Origin: Gymnogyps californianus
Lineage: Eukaryota > Chordata > Aves > Accipitriformes > Cathartidae
Reading direction: 5' to 3'
NCBI RefSeq assembly: GCF_018139145.2
Contig: NC_059482.1
Location: forward strand, 6,336,294-6,400,293
Length of the DNA stretch: 64,000 bases
Shown: positions 12,462-25,519 of the stretch, in pieces
Numbering within the stretch: the first letter of the stretch is position 1
Layout: the number at the start of each line of letters is the position of its first letter
Notes under the pieces: generated by a model
What the model was told of the DNA's origin: nothing
Seen by the model: the letters and a program-made list of their open reading frames with translations, nothing else
Database searches by the model: none
Position numbers and translations under genes: made by a program

Positions 12462-12535
12462 ATCCTTGCCGCAATGCCACTGGTATAAATGAAGTTACTC
12501 CTCATTTATATTGTTGTGAGAGGGCAATCCAGCCT
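12462..12535 (+). repeat. Old palindromic interspersed repeat copy (sauropsid type)
   Basis: TATAAATGA (12484-12492) and TCATTTATA (12502-12510) are perfect 9-base inverted arms around AGTTACTCC. After the hairpin, TGTGAGAGGGCAATCCAGCC resembles the GTGAGAG..GAATCTGGCCC end of a widespread sauropsid repeat, whose core reads TGTAAAT..AGTAACTCC..ATTTACA. The match of both hairpin and tail makes this more convincing than the other copies. The element is inactive, and no family name is assigned. Confidence 0.55.
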
Positions 12536-13049
12536 GGGGTTTCTGGCTAGGAAAGGGTCTTATTTAAATTGATGGCTACTTTAGGGAGTTAAAATGAACC
12601 CACCGTACAGGTTGCTTACGTGTTACTCTGAGGAGCTGATGCTGCTGGAGACAGGATACTGCAGCACATGAGCTTCTGATCTAGTTGGTGGGCTGCTTTG
12701 CCCCTGTAATCACACAGAATGGCTCTCGGTCTCTAATAGCCAGGTCTCCATGGCTGGACCTGGTTTCCCCTTCCTCTCTGTGTATGTATTCAATAAATGG
12801 CAGCTTGTTGTTTGTTCCACTAGTAAGCCTTTCATTTAAATCAAATTCATAGTTGGAAATGTCAATTAAAAAATTGTCATTTATGTGTTAGTAAGGCGGT
12901 GTTCACTGCCAAGCAGCCTGAGATCTTACCGTATGCCTTACCTCAGCCACGTTGGCAATTAGGCCATCAATCCAGAGAATTAACTTCAGCAAGACATTAG
13001 TCATTCTTGGAAATTACAGTGCTCATTTCTCTCTCTTTCTCTCTCTTTC
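12536..13049. other. Non-coding unique sequence ending in a CT-rich tract
   Basis: No gene is seen. A short pyrimidine (TC)-rich tract at 13026-13049 consists of CTCTCTTT units and precedes the conserved-looking block at 13050-13190. Confidence 0.55.
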
Positions 13050-13190
13050 ATATTTAAATGGTAGGGTTTTCAAGCATATTTTTATGGACCTAATTAATGC
13101 ATGTGACAGGCTTCTGATGTAAGGTGGAAGAAATGACAATTAAACATCTTGGAATAAGCACATTCCAGAGGGTGCACAAGCAAGTCTTTA
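13050..13190. other. Candidate conserved non-coding element
   Basis: Unique block with ATTTAAAT, CCTAATTAATGCATGTGACAGG and TGACAATTAAACATCTTGG. TAATTA is a homeodomain core and TGACAG a TALE-type core. The mix and spacing resemble a developmental enhancer. This is a judgement from motif texture alone; conservation is untested. Confidence 0.25.
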
Positions 13191-16177
13191 TGCAGGGCAC
13201 TGTGGGAGAAAGTGCTCAGCAACAAAGCAGCGATGTGTTTTCATTTGAAACAACAGGATTGGAGCAAAAAAAAAGAAAACAATTCATTAACATTTGTGAG
13301 AGAAGTTTGCAATAACCATCGATGTTTTGTAATCCTGCGGTTTTGTAGTCTTCTACAGGGTAACTTTTGTGCTATAAAAACCCTTATTTTAAGTTCCTAC
13401 TTTGGACCCTGGCGATCAGGATGAGGTTAATGGCAGTGACACTGGTTATCCGCCAGATTTTGTTTTGTGTCTGAAGAGGTGGTGCTTTGCTGACACATGA
13501 AATTCAAGGTGCACATGAGTTTTTTCACCATGCAAGTTTAAGCTCTTTTTCCATCTACTGCTGATGTACCTTGTTACGTGGCCGTATTCTCCCTAGCTCT
13601 CACAGTGTAACCAGTTCATCATATAACCAGTTCACCTTGCTGTGCAGGACTCTGCTCAAAAAGGAAAATGTAAATGTAACCAGAGCTAACATTAATGGAA
13701 GTATTCATATTTCCAGACATGTCATCTCTGGAGGCTAACACTGGCAAAAAGATGATAACATAGTACATAACAGACCATGACAGATTATACCCTCTCAGTC
13801 CCAGATTGTTCTCCAATCATAAAAGAATAAATGGGAACAACATACAATGTTTTAATAAAACAGCCACCTGAATTATAGAACTCTGGTATGGTATTTTGTG
13901 GCATAAAGAAGTAGCCGGGTGTTCTTTTATATATTTTGACTACCCAGATATACTGTCTGTTCAGGGCTTTTGATTTTTCAAATGTTAAGCAGAGGATTGC
14001 TGCATACCATGGGATTACTGTGGGACTGCTAGGAATAAGCTAACAGTTTTATTTTTGCGGTGTATGTTAGGAAAGCAAGTGCAAAGTTTAGGCTCTCTTA
14101 AGAGGTGATGTCCTTGCTCCCTTGAAGGCAGAGGGAGCATCGCCATTGACTCAGCCCAGGTGATATCCACGGTTTAACTTAGTCCAGTTGAGGTGAAGTA
14201 TCATCTCAAGCTGCTGCAGGCTGATAGCCAAATCCAGGGAATGTGTTTGTCATCTCCCCATCTCGCTCAGGTATTTCTGCAGCCTTCCTTGTGTCTGTTC
14301 AGCGACGAAGTTAGAACAGACAGTGGTTAAACTGCATTATCTCCCTATGAGCAGGCAACCACAGTACTCTAAAACTGTTTACACTGCGAGATAATTAATG
14401 GATTTAAACACAGGGAGCTCTGTGATACACGTGCTTCCTGGCCGAGGTCCAGCAGCAGGCTAGCTCTAGCCTGGGTTCAAAGGACCCACCCTGCCCAGGA
14501 GAGCAGGGCTCGGGCATCCTGTGAACATGCCCTGGGCTCCCCGAGATCACTGGGGTGCTGGCGAGGGGCCGGGGCCCTGCTGGTGCTCGTCTTCTCCCCC
14601 TTGGTAGATTGCACTGGAGGAGCTGGTCCTCACGCAAGGGGTTTCACATGCTGCCAAGGTGCATCTAATTCCTACCAATGATGAGCTCCACCTAGGATGA
14701 GGCCCCTAGAGCTCTGGCTAAGTGATTTTTTAGGTTACTGTATTTAAAGCTTACATCAGCAAGCAAAGTACACAGAAAATGAAAGTAGCTTTTCATGGCG
14801 CTATAAGACAAGTCTACATCTTGTTTAATGTCTGTATGGAGATGCAAGTAACAGTAACTTTAACTTCTAGTGCATGTATATACACACCAAGTTGTCACTT
14901 TCTTGGGATAAGATTGGGCCTATAAAATGATTAGTGTTCTACTGATTGTTTTAAAATAACTCAAGCAGCATCTGAATTTATTTACATACATGATACTGCC
15001 TTTCATAAACACAGCTGTATGCAGAATGCCAATTCAAGGATATTTTTGGAAGTTCATCCAACAGTTCAGCTGGGATAAAGGCAGCTCACTAACCTAATCT
15101 CGTTTTTTCTCGCAAGGGCTATGGACCTAGTAGGTAGCCACCACCTCTTTGTTTCTATGCCCTGAACACCTAGAGACGTGAAGGGGCTTGGAATGATTGA
15201 CTGAGCCCATAGGGCTGCTGCTGCAAAGATGTTGGAGGAACTGATTGCTCCTGCTGGGAGATGCCAATGCATGCTGAGCGGTAGCCACCACCCAGCACAC
15301 CTTAGCCTTTTCCTCAATGGCAGTCACAGCCAGCTAGCCCAGGCGTCCAGGGCTCGTGGTAGCGAAATAGGCAACGGGATCATACCTGTGCTCCCTCCAG
15401 GAGTCCTGCTGCTCCAGGCAGCTCCCTGCTTTGTTCACGCCCTGCTCATCTGCCGTCTTTGTGCTGTGAGAGCTGGCACTGAGTGACAGCAAAATTATGG
15501 ATATAGGTCAAATTCCATTAAGACCACACCTTTAGCAGCACACATTCACCCTCTGGAATTTAATATTGCTCTTCGTTTAGCGATTTCCTTCTCCCCAGTT
15601 GTTTGCTTTTGAATTTAGGATAATATAAGTCATTATTTGAAGTAGGCTATTTAGAAAGCCCTGCACTGTTATTATTTAGTAAGCCAGAGTTACATTATCA
15701 CTGGCTTCAATCTATGTTTGATGAAAAGATTTTTCCTATTTAAGAGGCAGGAAAAAAAAAGTAAAAGTCTTTAATGGTTTTTGTACCTATTCCAAGATCA
15801 TCAACATGCAGTATAATTAGAAAGTTCTTGTCTCGTTTAAAGTCTTTTTTCTGTCTCATGGGACTTCAGCATTAAAAATGCAAGATTTATGTATATCATA
15901 TAATTATTTATTTGTAGTACAGCAGCACTTAGAGGTATCATTCAATCTTGGGGCCCCATTTATGTGAAACTCTGTATTAGCAATAGCACTATTGAGTCAG
16001 ACTAAGAAATCCCAAGCTGAAATTGTGCTAAGTATTATACAAATATATTGCAGTGATCGCTGGCTGGAAGAATTTATATTATAAGTAGTTAAGATGGACA
16101 AATAGTTAAGACAGGAGGGAGGAAGGATTACTTACCCAAATACGTCAGATGAGGAATTGAAGAGTATCACGATCCAA
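13191..16177. other. Non-coding unique sequence, no gene seen
   Basis: No supported gene. TAACCAGTTCA occurs twice with a 16-base period (13608-13618, 13624-13634). The patch at about 14430-14640 is GC-rich with a few CpGs and a 77-codon minus-strand frame. Another GC-richer patch at 15127-15480 carries frames on both strands. None has a recognisable domain. Confidence 0.55.
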
Positions 16178-16238
16178 GACCAGATTTAGGTATGCAGAAG
16201 GTTAAGTTAGGAACCTGAAGGTCTTTGTCGATCTGGTC
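16178..16238. repeat. Old palindromic interspersed repeat copy with 8-base terminal inverted repeats
   Basis: GACCAGAT (16178-16185) and ATCTGGTC (16231-16238) are perfect inverted ends. Inside are TTTAGGTATGCAGAAGG and GTTAGGAACCTGAAGGTCTTTG, which resemble the two arms of the sauropsid palindromic element also suspected at 8571-8640. The short length and symmetrical ends would fit a MITE-like DNA element. The copy is diverged and the family is not assigned. Confidence 0.45.
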
Positions 16239-17394
16239 CTTGTGAGGATTTACCTGCCTTGCACATGCAGCCTTGCTCGGGGTGCTGGCTACTGAAGCTA
16301 GGAGTCTTAGAGCCTACTGCAGTGCTTCCAACCAGAAAACCATGGATAAGATTTTTGTTGCCTGCTTTTGTTTACTGTGAATTTTGTAGGTCTGTGGTCT
16401 GGCTCCCTAGAAAAAGATAATGATTTCCTGGCTAATCAAACCTGTATTAAACCTAGAAGGAATCCATGTCACCAGGCAGCCTTCCAGACCGTTTTGAAAG
16501 CTAAATACTAACAAGATTTATTATGCCCCTATGCTTCATTCTCTTTCTTGGAGTACTGAGTGTTGCATGTGACTTTCTTTGATTATTCAGGCTATTTGCT
16601 TTTCATATTTTACATTTCTGAGTTAGGGTAATTCTTGGAAGACAGAAAAAAAAAAAAACATTTTCATAAAGACCGCTATGCAAAAGGCAGCTTTTTGAAC
16701 CATTGCTAGGAATACAAAGGAATTAGTAAGTAGGAGAGGTTATTTTTCTGGCTAATTGACAAAATTAGAAGTAGACACTTGGGGACAAATAGTCCCAAGA
16801 TTTATCTGTTTAAGATCTTCCCAAACAGCTAGTAACTGACCAAAAGTCAACGGTCAGCTGCCTTCAGTTAAGTGCAGGATTTGGCCTAGTGGGTCCATGC
16901 ACACAACAGAGGAAATTTAACTGGTCAGCTGGGAAAGAGAAATGCTCACTGGCTTGGTTGGAAGTCCCTGGAGCTATATAAAGTCCGTATCCATATGAAC
17001 GTAAGTCCTTCTTCATGAAAAAGCAACTCTAAAAAGGCAGGGGGGGTGGGAATCTGACCAAATGTAGTTTACAAATCTCATTTAAAGGTTTTGGACTAGG
17101 TTTATCACTTGAATGCTTTATTTTAACAAAGTTAAGCCCCAAAAGCTATAGGAGTGAATAGCAAATTGGGTCACTTTTCTTCTGATTCGCGTAGGGCTTT
17201 TGGAATTCAGAAGCAGATGTCTAAATTAATATACGTATGTGTTCCTTGTATTAACAATCCCATTAAACTGTGCTGCCCTTCCCACCCACCCCCCTTTCCA
17301 GAAATATATCCTATCATTAGCTGCTATCTGGAATCGACAGCGGAGTAATTTGAACTCTGGCTCCCAAGGGCCTCCTCCTTTACTTCCTGCTCTA
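16239..17394. other. Non-coding unique sequence, no gene seen
   Basis: Contains an A13 run at 16646-16658 and a G7 run near 17041. A GTGCAGGATTTGGCC motif near 16873 could be another worn repeat end but is too short to call. No gene recognised. Confidence 0.55.
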
Positions 17395-17800
17395 GGAATA
17401 AGGTGTGTATTGATTAGATATCAGGCTGTAATTGGGCTCCAATCTCTCTGCCTCAAGATATATGATGGAGATGACAGGAAACAGATACCCTGTTGCTACT
17501 TGTAAATAGTCTGGTTGAACAAAATGGTTTGTAACCACTTCAGTGCCATAGTCTTTTATTACCAGAATGGGGTTGCTTTATCACTTAGTTTGATGGCTTT
17601 TCGAAGGGAAATAATATCTTTCTTTCTGAAGGAGCTAAAATAATTTTAAACAAATTGAATTCCTCTTTTGAGGACCAAAAATAATTATCTAATAGTGCAC
17701 AGCATGGTATAATTATACAGTGAGCATGTCACAGACATAAAATTAATTAAGTCCATAACCCCAATCTGGCATCCATTGACTAATTTTAAAAAAAAAAGGA
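17395..17800. other. Candidate conserved non-coding elements, homeodomain-site rich
   Basis: The first half holds GTATTGATTAGATATCAGG, GCTGTAATTGGGCTCCAATC and GATATATGATGGAGATGACAG. The second half holds AAATAATTATCTAATAG, GGTATAATTATAC and AAAATTAATTAAGTCC. Repeated TAAT/ATTA cores with unique flanks are typical of vertebrate developmental enhancers. The block is AT-rich, so chance TAAT cores are expected, and conservation is untested. Confidence 0.25.
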
Positions 17801-20800
17801 TGGTGTTCAGAATGAGGATGTCGAAAGAAGGTGCTTGTGGTAGTTGAAAATCTGGAATTATTCATGGCTTATCTGTTCCAAGATGTTCTCTCCTATACAT
17901 CAACTGTACCAGGCTAAATATGAGTCTGTTGAAAACAAAAGTGCAGAGTAGTGCAGATGTCTTGCTTCAGTAGGTCACAAAAGCAACTTGGGATACCAAG
18001 CAACCAAGCATATTGGTTTGAGGGAAGATATACGCAGTCCATCTAAACTTCAAATGAAACCCAAGTTTGTAATCTTAAACGTATATTCTGATTGTGGGGC
18101 GATTGTTCCACAACTTAAGAGAAATGCAGCTTTTACCGTTCATACAGAAGACTTGGAAAAAAATCCAAAATGCATAGACTGAGGGTGAAAACCCATGGCC
18201 TTTTGAGAAGTAACAGACTTGGGTTTGTTTTCTGAACTTATCTTTTGCGCTTTTTTTTTAATCCTACAAAAGAGAATCCAGAATAGACAATCAGTTTATT
18301 CTGATCAGTGATTTATCTGTGAGATTCCTGGAGCCTTGTGTGAAGGTTTCAAAGCTGTGGACCAAAGTAACTAATGTGTTGCAATAACATATTTAGCACA
18401 TGATAAGGCAAACCACAGAGAAAATAGAGGGAAGGGGAAAAAAAAGCACATTCCCTGGCTGAGAAGTTATTGAATGTTTAAAGCTGGGGAACAGATAGTT
18501 TAGGGAGAAGTAGATTTCAATGACTTCCACTCTGTAAATAAATTGCGAAATCTAATGCGCTAGTACTTCATTTCTCTCTTTCAAGCATATTTTGGATGGC
18601 ATTTGTATCACATTTATACCCCAAACATAGTTTGATTTTGCATACAAGACATTTATATTCTGCTGCTCCTCAGAGTGACCTTAATGTGATTTATTGACAA
18701 AGGGAGGTAGAGCTATTCTATTTTTTGAGCAATAGCAGAAGGGAGAAGAAGAAAATATTTGTAGTTTTTAATAAGATCTACCAGGCATACATATATTATC
18801 TATGCTGCATATTACATGCATTTCTGTTGTTATTAGAGCTGTAATTTTCTGTTTCCTTTCTATTGTGCCTGATTTTCTTCTTATTTGCCCCAGTATTGCA
18901 GCAGTGTAACTCCACATGCTTCATCTGACTTCTTTTTCTTATTAGCTTCAACAGTGCAGAGAGATGTGGTCTTTTTGTCCCTTCCCTCTCCCATGGTGCC
19001 ATATCTGCGCTATTGACATATTACACTGAAATCACATAATATGCCTCCTAACCAAACCTCTGAAAGTCCCAATTCTTTGGCTTTCAGTCAAAACAGAAGC
19101 AAGGAAAAATAACTTTCACAGTGATTGATCTGTAGTAGTGTTAGCCCTGTTTATGAAAAGAGTCAGAAAGCAGTCCTGTGAGTTCAGTGTTCTGCTTTTA
19201 GATTTGAGGAGTTAGAATAAGAAAATCGATATAAGTAACACTAAAGTAGGAAGTAATGAACGGAAGGAAAAGCTTTTAGTGGTAATCTGCTTGGATCTCA
19301 AAACAAGGTGTCTAACCACAGCGAGGTAGCGAGTCTGCAGAGCTTGACACACATGGACATGCTGAGCAGATGCTGTCACGTACCAGCTTTTAATGTTCCC
19401 CTACTTTGTCTCAGATGGACTGCTCTGAGTTGAAATACGGTGAAGGTGTGTTAGACTGTACTTTTAGGTGAATTGAGGGTCCTGACTTGTATTTGCAGGT
19501 GAGCTGGTGGAGACGCCTGATCAAGTCATTCCTGCCCTCTATGTCACTGCCTGATGCTCTCCTGGAGGTCGCTGCCTTAAGTACCACGTGCAACTCCTAC
19601 AGATCAAATCACTTCTTAGTTTCAACCATCCGGGTTTCAGACTTGTGCATTTCAACTCTGCAGTCTGTGCCCCAGTCTCCCTCCCTCTGCTGCTCCCCAC
19701 AAAAATTCCAACAGAAATCCATCAGAGAAGGTTTGGCTGGGGCACTACTTTAATTTCATATGTTTATAGCACTGTCAAACAAAAATGAAGCAAGACAAGA
19801 TCCACTTCATCACATAGCTAACCATAAAAGGTTAACATTTCATACTCACTCATGCTGTACTTGGGTGCCTGAAACAGGGACCGGGGAGTGAACCATTTTG
19901 TGGGCTCATATGGGCTTGGTATCTTTACTCTTAACCATTTTTCAGGATTGCTTTATGATAATCAGTTTTTTTCATTAGGACCAAGTGGAAGGGGCAGTGC
20001 AACCGTGTTAAACACACACATGCATGCAAACATACCCGGGCAAGCATTGATACGTGTATTCCTCAGAGAAAGCAGAAAGAAGTCACGGTCCTTTATCAAA
20101 CTGCTGGTATCAGCACAGTGTCTTCAGAAATCCTGTTTGCACCACAGAAAGGGTGGGGCAGAAGATCTACGGAAAGAATATGTTAGGAAACTTGGAACAT
20201 GGGAATTTATGGATGTCAAGGTTAATTTCTAGGGTTATAAATTACAGAAATCATGGCAAATACAAGTTTGGTTTAAAAAAGAGCAAGTCCTTAATTTCTG
20301 GTTTGAGTTGTGGAATTTGAGATTCTTGCTTGCTCCTCTGCCTGATGCTAACAGTATGTCTAGATGGCAGACAAAACTGCATTACGTTTTATTAATGTAA
20401 TTACTCTTAATTTGTCCCATTTCATTTCTTTGTCTCCAGGCAATTTCAGACAGTCAGCAGGCCAGTCAATTAGAGACCAGTAGAATACACATTTTATTAT
20501 GAAGGATCAACTAAATGCTGTCAATATAGGATGTACTTACCTTATAGAACGTGCCTACACAGTCTGGTGCAGTCACAGGCTAGCTCCAAGCCACTGGGGC
20601 ATGAGCCAGTTTTGGCCAGGAAGCCATTTAGACACATTAGGGTGTGAATGTGTCTGCAGTGAAAAGTTTTACCTCTCAGGTGGATTTATCAGCATCTTCA
20701 CAGTCGTATGCTAACATGGCTATGTGCCTTCCAGACTAGAGCTGACTGAAGCTCTGGTGATTTGGAGTCTGGGCAGTTCTTAATGTGCGCCCGTTTGTGT

Positions 20801-22000
20801 CTGACTGTAGGCATAACTGTAATTCTTCTCTTGCAAACTCTGTTCTCTGAGAGTAGGTCCCTTGGCTTGATCTCCTCTTGTCATGCAAATCAAACTGAAA
20901 TCAGCAGAATTAGGTAAATGTAGATGAGATGAGTAAGCCAGCACTCTTCATCCGTTAGGACTGCTCACTTGAGTTAGGACGATAGATATGAGCAAGGATT
21001 TGCAAGATAAGGCCTTTAATCACAAGAAACCCACATGGAAAAATCTGCTTAATCGGGAAGTCTCCCAGGGAACTGGCTGAATAGCCAACGATTCTAAATA
21101 GCTTTGATTCTTAATGGGAACAATAATTCTGTTTAATGGGAATATCTTCAGATGATTTAATGTTTCTTTGGGCATTTTATATATCTTGGTCTTATGCTGG
21201 TCTTGTTTGTTTGCTTTTCTACCAGGAGTGTTTGATGGTTTTAATGCTATGATATATGCAGGAGGGGCATGTGTTGGGGCACCCCTGCCAGTTCCTGGCT
21301 GTTGACTTGCTCTTTTCATATCAATTACACATGTCGGGTTGCCTTACTAAGTGCTGCAAAGTTGCTATTGGCTTTGGAATGCAGAAGTCGGCATTTTTTC
21401 ATCTGGGCAGAAAGTGGTTTTGCCTAACTGCATCAGCCTATGCGGCATCCCCAGAGCATCGCCAGTGAAAACGTTGAGGAATGGGAGCTTTCTCGTCACG
21501 GGGAGACGCATAGCTCTGTCTCGGGTGTTTTGCTGTATGAGCTGTACTCTGTTCTATTCAGGTCAAACGCTGTTGATAAATCAATGAAAGGGAAGTGCAA
21601 TGATGTTTGGATGAGGACGTGCTGGGTACCCCCAGACTAAGGAAATGAGACAGCAAATCACAGAACAGAATCCAACATTTTGGCCTTTTTTTTCCCAACA
21701 CATCACAAGTATTCCTCATGTGATCAACATTGTGTACATCTGTCAAAAGCCAACTGTGTCAGAATAGATCAGAATAAAATAAACTGGTGCAAAGAGGAGC
21801 AAGCAGTCCAGGTAAATATGAAACTGAGTAGCCTTACTGTCTTAGAAGAAAATCACATTCAATGCACATCACCACTGCTCTGGAGATGTGCTTTCTGTCT
21901 TTGAAAATTGGCTGTGAATTTGCAGATGCCCCAGCCTTTCTTAAGTACTGGCTAAAACAAAAATCCCAGGGATACTTTGATTTTGCAGATGCCCTGGTCT
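17801..22000. other. Non-coding unique sequence, no gene seen
   Basis: No supported gene. The longest open frame is 114 codons (19888-20232, +) and overlaps another frame (20054-20320). No domain or splice support is visible. TTTGCAGATGCCC is repeated at 21919-21931 and 21982-21994. No dispersed repeat recognised. Confidence 0.55.
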
Positions 22001-25000
22001 CATCTGAAGCACAAAGCTCAACTTCCCCCTCTGTCACCAAATTTCCTTAGTTCATCTTCTTGTAGTGCAAATGCTACAACGTTAGCTAATGAAAGCACAA
22101 TGCAATTAAAGGACAAAAAGTTTCTTGCCATTTGTCCTTCCCTTGCTGTTGGTTTCTTAATTTAAGAACTAGTCCTTGTGTCCATTATTGCACTGTATTT
22201 CTTCAGGACATAATGGTGGGAGGGAGGAGCCCAAAGTATAGGACACACTGATGAAGTTCCTCTGTCAGATGCCAGGTTTTGGCTGGATTCTTGGAAAATT
22301 TTGCTCTTTCTATTAACTGATGTGTAATCCAGAGTAGGGAGATATTGTGTGCTGGTTTCTGACCTTTGCAAACACTAAATCATGAAAATATCTGATTTAT
22401 TGAATTTCTCCTCCCTCCCCAAAATCTTGCCAAAGTGGTCATGACCACAATAAGTGAACTGAAGTGACTTTGGTATTTGTATCATATATAAAGTGTTTAT
22501 TTTGGGACGTAGTTTGTGAAAATATTAATGTAAGATAGTTTTGGCCAGAATGAAGCTTACAAAGAAGTAACATTTAATCATTAGAGACTGAACTGCACTC
22601 AGGCTGAACAGTGGTGTTCAAGATGACTTCTTGAATCAATTTATTCTATTTCTGGTATTAAGATTCAACCTGGCAGGGTCCTAGGGTTGTCCATAATTCT
22701 GTAGATAGTCCTATGTCAGTGTGCTCTGAAGTGCTGTCTGTAGCATTCTGCATTGGATTTATTAGAAAGTTATCATCCTTAAAAAAGTAGGGATTTTTTT
22801 GTTCTCTCTTGGCTTGAATAGGCAATAGCATATTTTGGAAGAATGATACAAGTCTTTCTGTTCTGCACCAGACCATTAGTATGTTTCTTCAATATCAAAT
22901 ACCTTGAAGGAGGTAGAAACTTGAATTAGAATATTATTAATTAACCTCTCCATGGGGTAAAGTCCGTCTGAGTCTCCACCATATATTCTTTGGTCTTGTA
23001 AGATATTAACTATTCTGGTCACAACTAGGCCTATATATAAAATGTGCTTAGTTTTAAACACATGTACAATTCTGCTTGCAGACCTGTTGTGCCAGGGACT
23101 GGCATATAGACTTAACACAGGAATTTGATCTTCCTCTTCAAAAGAAAATACATACTGAAATTGTTGTCTGATTTCTTCTTAAAGTCCTTTAGGCACATGT
23201 ATAGATAGACATGTAAAATGTACAGAGAGTGTACACAGCTTAGAACCCTAATAAATGGGGTGTTAGCACTATTCATATATTATTGTCTTCTCTTTTGCTA
23301 TTCAATGAATTCCAAAGGTAAATGTGGGACTGTTTGTTCGGGTTTTGATTAAATTTTAAAAGTTTTGCTTCTAAAGTTGCTGCGTTTTTGTAGTCCCTCT
23401 TAACACGTACATCTTCCCCATAGTGTATTTGCATGTTTGTGCTGTTCTTCTGCAAGAGCAGTGTTTTCTGCTGGGTCAGCCAGGGCAGGAGGGGACCGGA
23501 TCAGGTAATCAGTGCATGGTGCTGCAGGCTGGCGCCCAGCCCTAACGAGAACCTTGACATGTTGTTTTGGGTACCATGGAATAGGAACGGTCATCGTATG
23601 TGCTTGGGGGAAATTTGGATTTGATAAGTGGAAACTGGGGAGGAGAGGTAGTATCTATTCATAGGTCAGGTAAGGTTATGCGTTGCCTGGAGTGACTTTC
23701 TTTTGCACAAGCATTGGATCATCCATAGTCTGAGGCTTAGCTCTTCTTTTTTACCCTAAAAAACCTCTCTCCGTTAGCCTTTTGGAAAATGATAACGTCA
23801 GTGAGGTCATTGCGGAATTAGATGTTAGGCAAACCACTGGATATTTTGTTAAATAAAATGGTCCTTGCCAATATTTTGCAATCAGTCCTTTAAGTTTAAA
23901 CCACATCTTAAAGTTAAAATGTGTCTATGTCTATGGATAGATAGATAAACTCGCGTGTGTATACAGTAAGGCCTAAACCCCTCATTAATTATAGTTCTTT
24001 TTTCATTGCAGAGATCTTTAAAATAGATAAACAGCAGTTCTGAAATCTGAACTGGAGGGTGAAAAACTTGATGTGTTTTTAAGATACTTAGAAGGAGACA
24101 TATACCAGGAGCTGGCTATTTCTTAGCAAGAAAAATGACTTTGAAAATCTTTCCATAGTCCAGGTATCTTCTTCAAAACCACATCTGATAGGGATCTAAT
24201 CTCTGTGTTCAATAACATCATCATTAAACATTAACACATCACAAACAACATGTTTATCATTTTAACATTACTTTTCAAGATCAGGTTTAAATTATGGTCT
24301 GTAAAAACAGTGTAGGTCCTGTTCTTTCTGTCTTTTTTCTTTTTTTGTTAAGAAAGATGTATTTGTTTTCTACAAAATGAGTATTTAATACCAAGTGAAA
24401 AGATGAATTGCAAATGGTCTTTGTTGGCTTTAACACTTTGTGGTCATGGCTCTGCTAGGCGAAAAAAGCTGCATGATTAAGGGACAACCAAAAAAAGATG
24501 CGTAGAGGTGGCAGCAATCTGAAATAAAGACGACTACATCTCAGACAAGCTGTTACTTATTGTGGAGGAAAGGGCTTTGGTTCATGAATGCTCTGCACGT
24601 GACAGCGAAACGCTGTGCACATTGTCACACAACTTCTGGCTGCATGTTTCCTGTGTTAGTGTGCTTTCTCTGCGTGAAATGATGCTCAGGCTCCTCCTGG
24701 GCCATCTCTGAGCAGCTGAAGGGCTTTTCCAAGGCTGGGGCTACATCCCATGAGCAATGGCAAAGCTCTGCTGCTGCTGGGGTGTTGAATGGGGAGAGTC
24801 AGTGGTGGTGGAGGAGACACGGTGCCCTGGAGCTCAGCTGGGATCACTGTCCTCCACTGCCCGACAGCCCTGCCTTGTTCCTCGGGCATGGAGCACTTGT
24901 TCTGTTGTTCTGGGCCACGAAGATATTTTGGAAGATGACTTCTAGACACTTCCCTGATATACAAAGTGATAGCTGTCTCCCAGATCATTAAATTATGCCC

Positions 25001-25505
25001 TTTTAGACAGCTAGCAGAAGGTAGACTGATGTCGTACATCTCTGGGAAGTGTTGTGATGGTGCCTCCTCTATCTGTGCCTTAGTGCAAAATGGCTGGGAA
25101 GACAAAACAGTTGCACAATGCCAGCTTGCTTCTTAGAAGGAGGAGGAAAACATTCATGTTGTCTCAGTTTCAGGGACATGAAACAATCTGAACTTTTCTT
25201 GAACTTTTGTCACCTGCAGTTTGTCCTCTTCTTAGTAATACCTCCTTCTCAGTACCATATCTCACTATCAAAAGAAGCTTGAGAAAGTATTTTTCTCCTT
25301 TTCTGATCACAACAGGCCATATTAAACCTTGCATCCAAGTAGGCCCGTGCACGTTGGTATGTGTGCAAGTTCTGGGACTTCCTCAACTATCAGACTTAGC
25401 AGTGGGAGCTTTAGATTGCCAGAAAATAATACAAATACCCCCTTCTAGTTCAGCAAGAGGGTTTTTAAAAAGTGCTCTAATGTAATTCTTCAGCTTGCTG
25501 ATTTC
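22001..25505. other. Non-coding unique sequence, no gene seen
   Basis: A minus-strand frame of 139 codons (24686-25105) lies in a GC-richer patch. It is proline- and serine-rich at its end and has no recognisable domain, so I do not call it. A small GATA run occurs near 23935-23948, and a T-rich pyrimidine tract lies near 24318-24348. Confidence 0.55.
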
Positions 25506-25519
25506 TTTTTTTTTTTTTT
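25506..25519 (+). repeat. T14 homopolymer run
   Basis: Uninterrupted T14. It could be the remnant of a retroposon A-tail on the reverse strand, but no recognisable element lies next to it. Confidence 0.9.

Noticed and set aside
21919..21994. TTTGCAGATGCCC repeated 63 bases apart, giving an in-frame F-A-D-A repeat
   Set aside because: A single 13-base repeat pair in a short frame is weak evidence; most likely coincidence.
24686..25105. 139-codon minus-strand frame
   Set aside because: No domain, low-complexity proline/serine end, overlapping plus-strand frames, no splice context.
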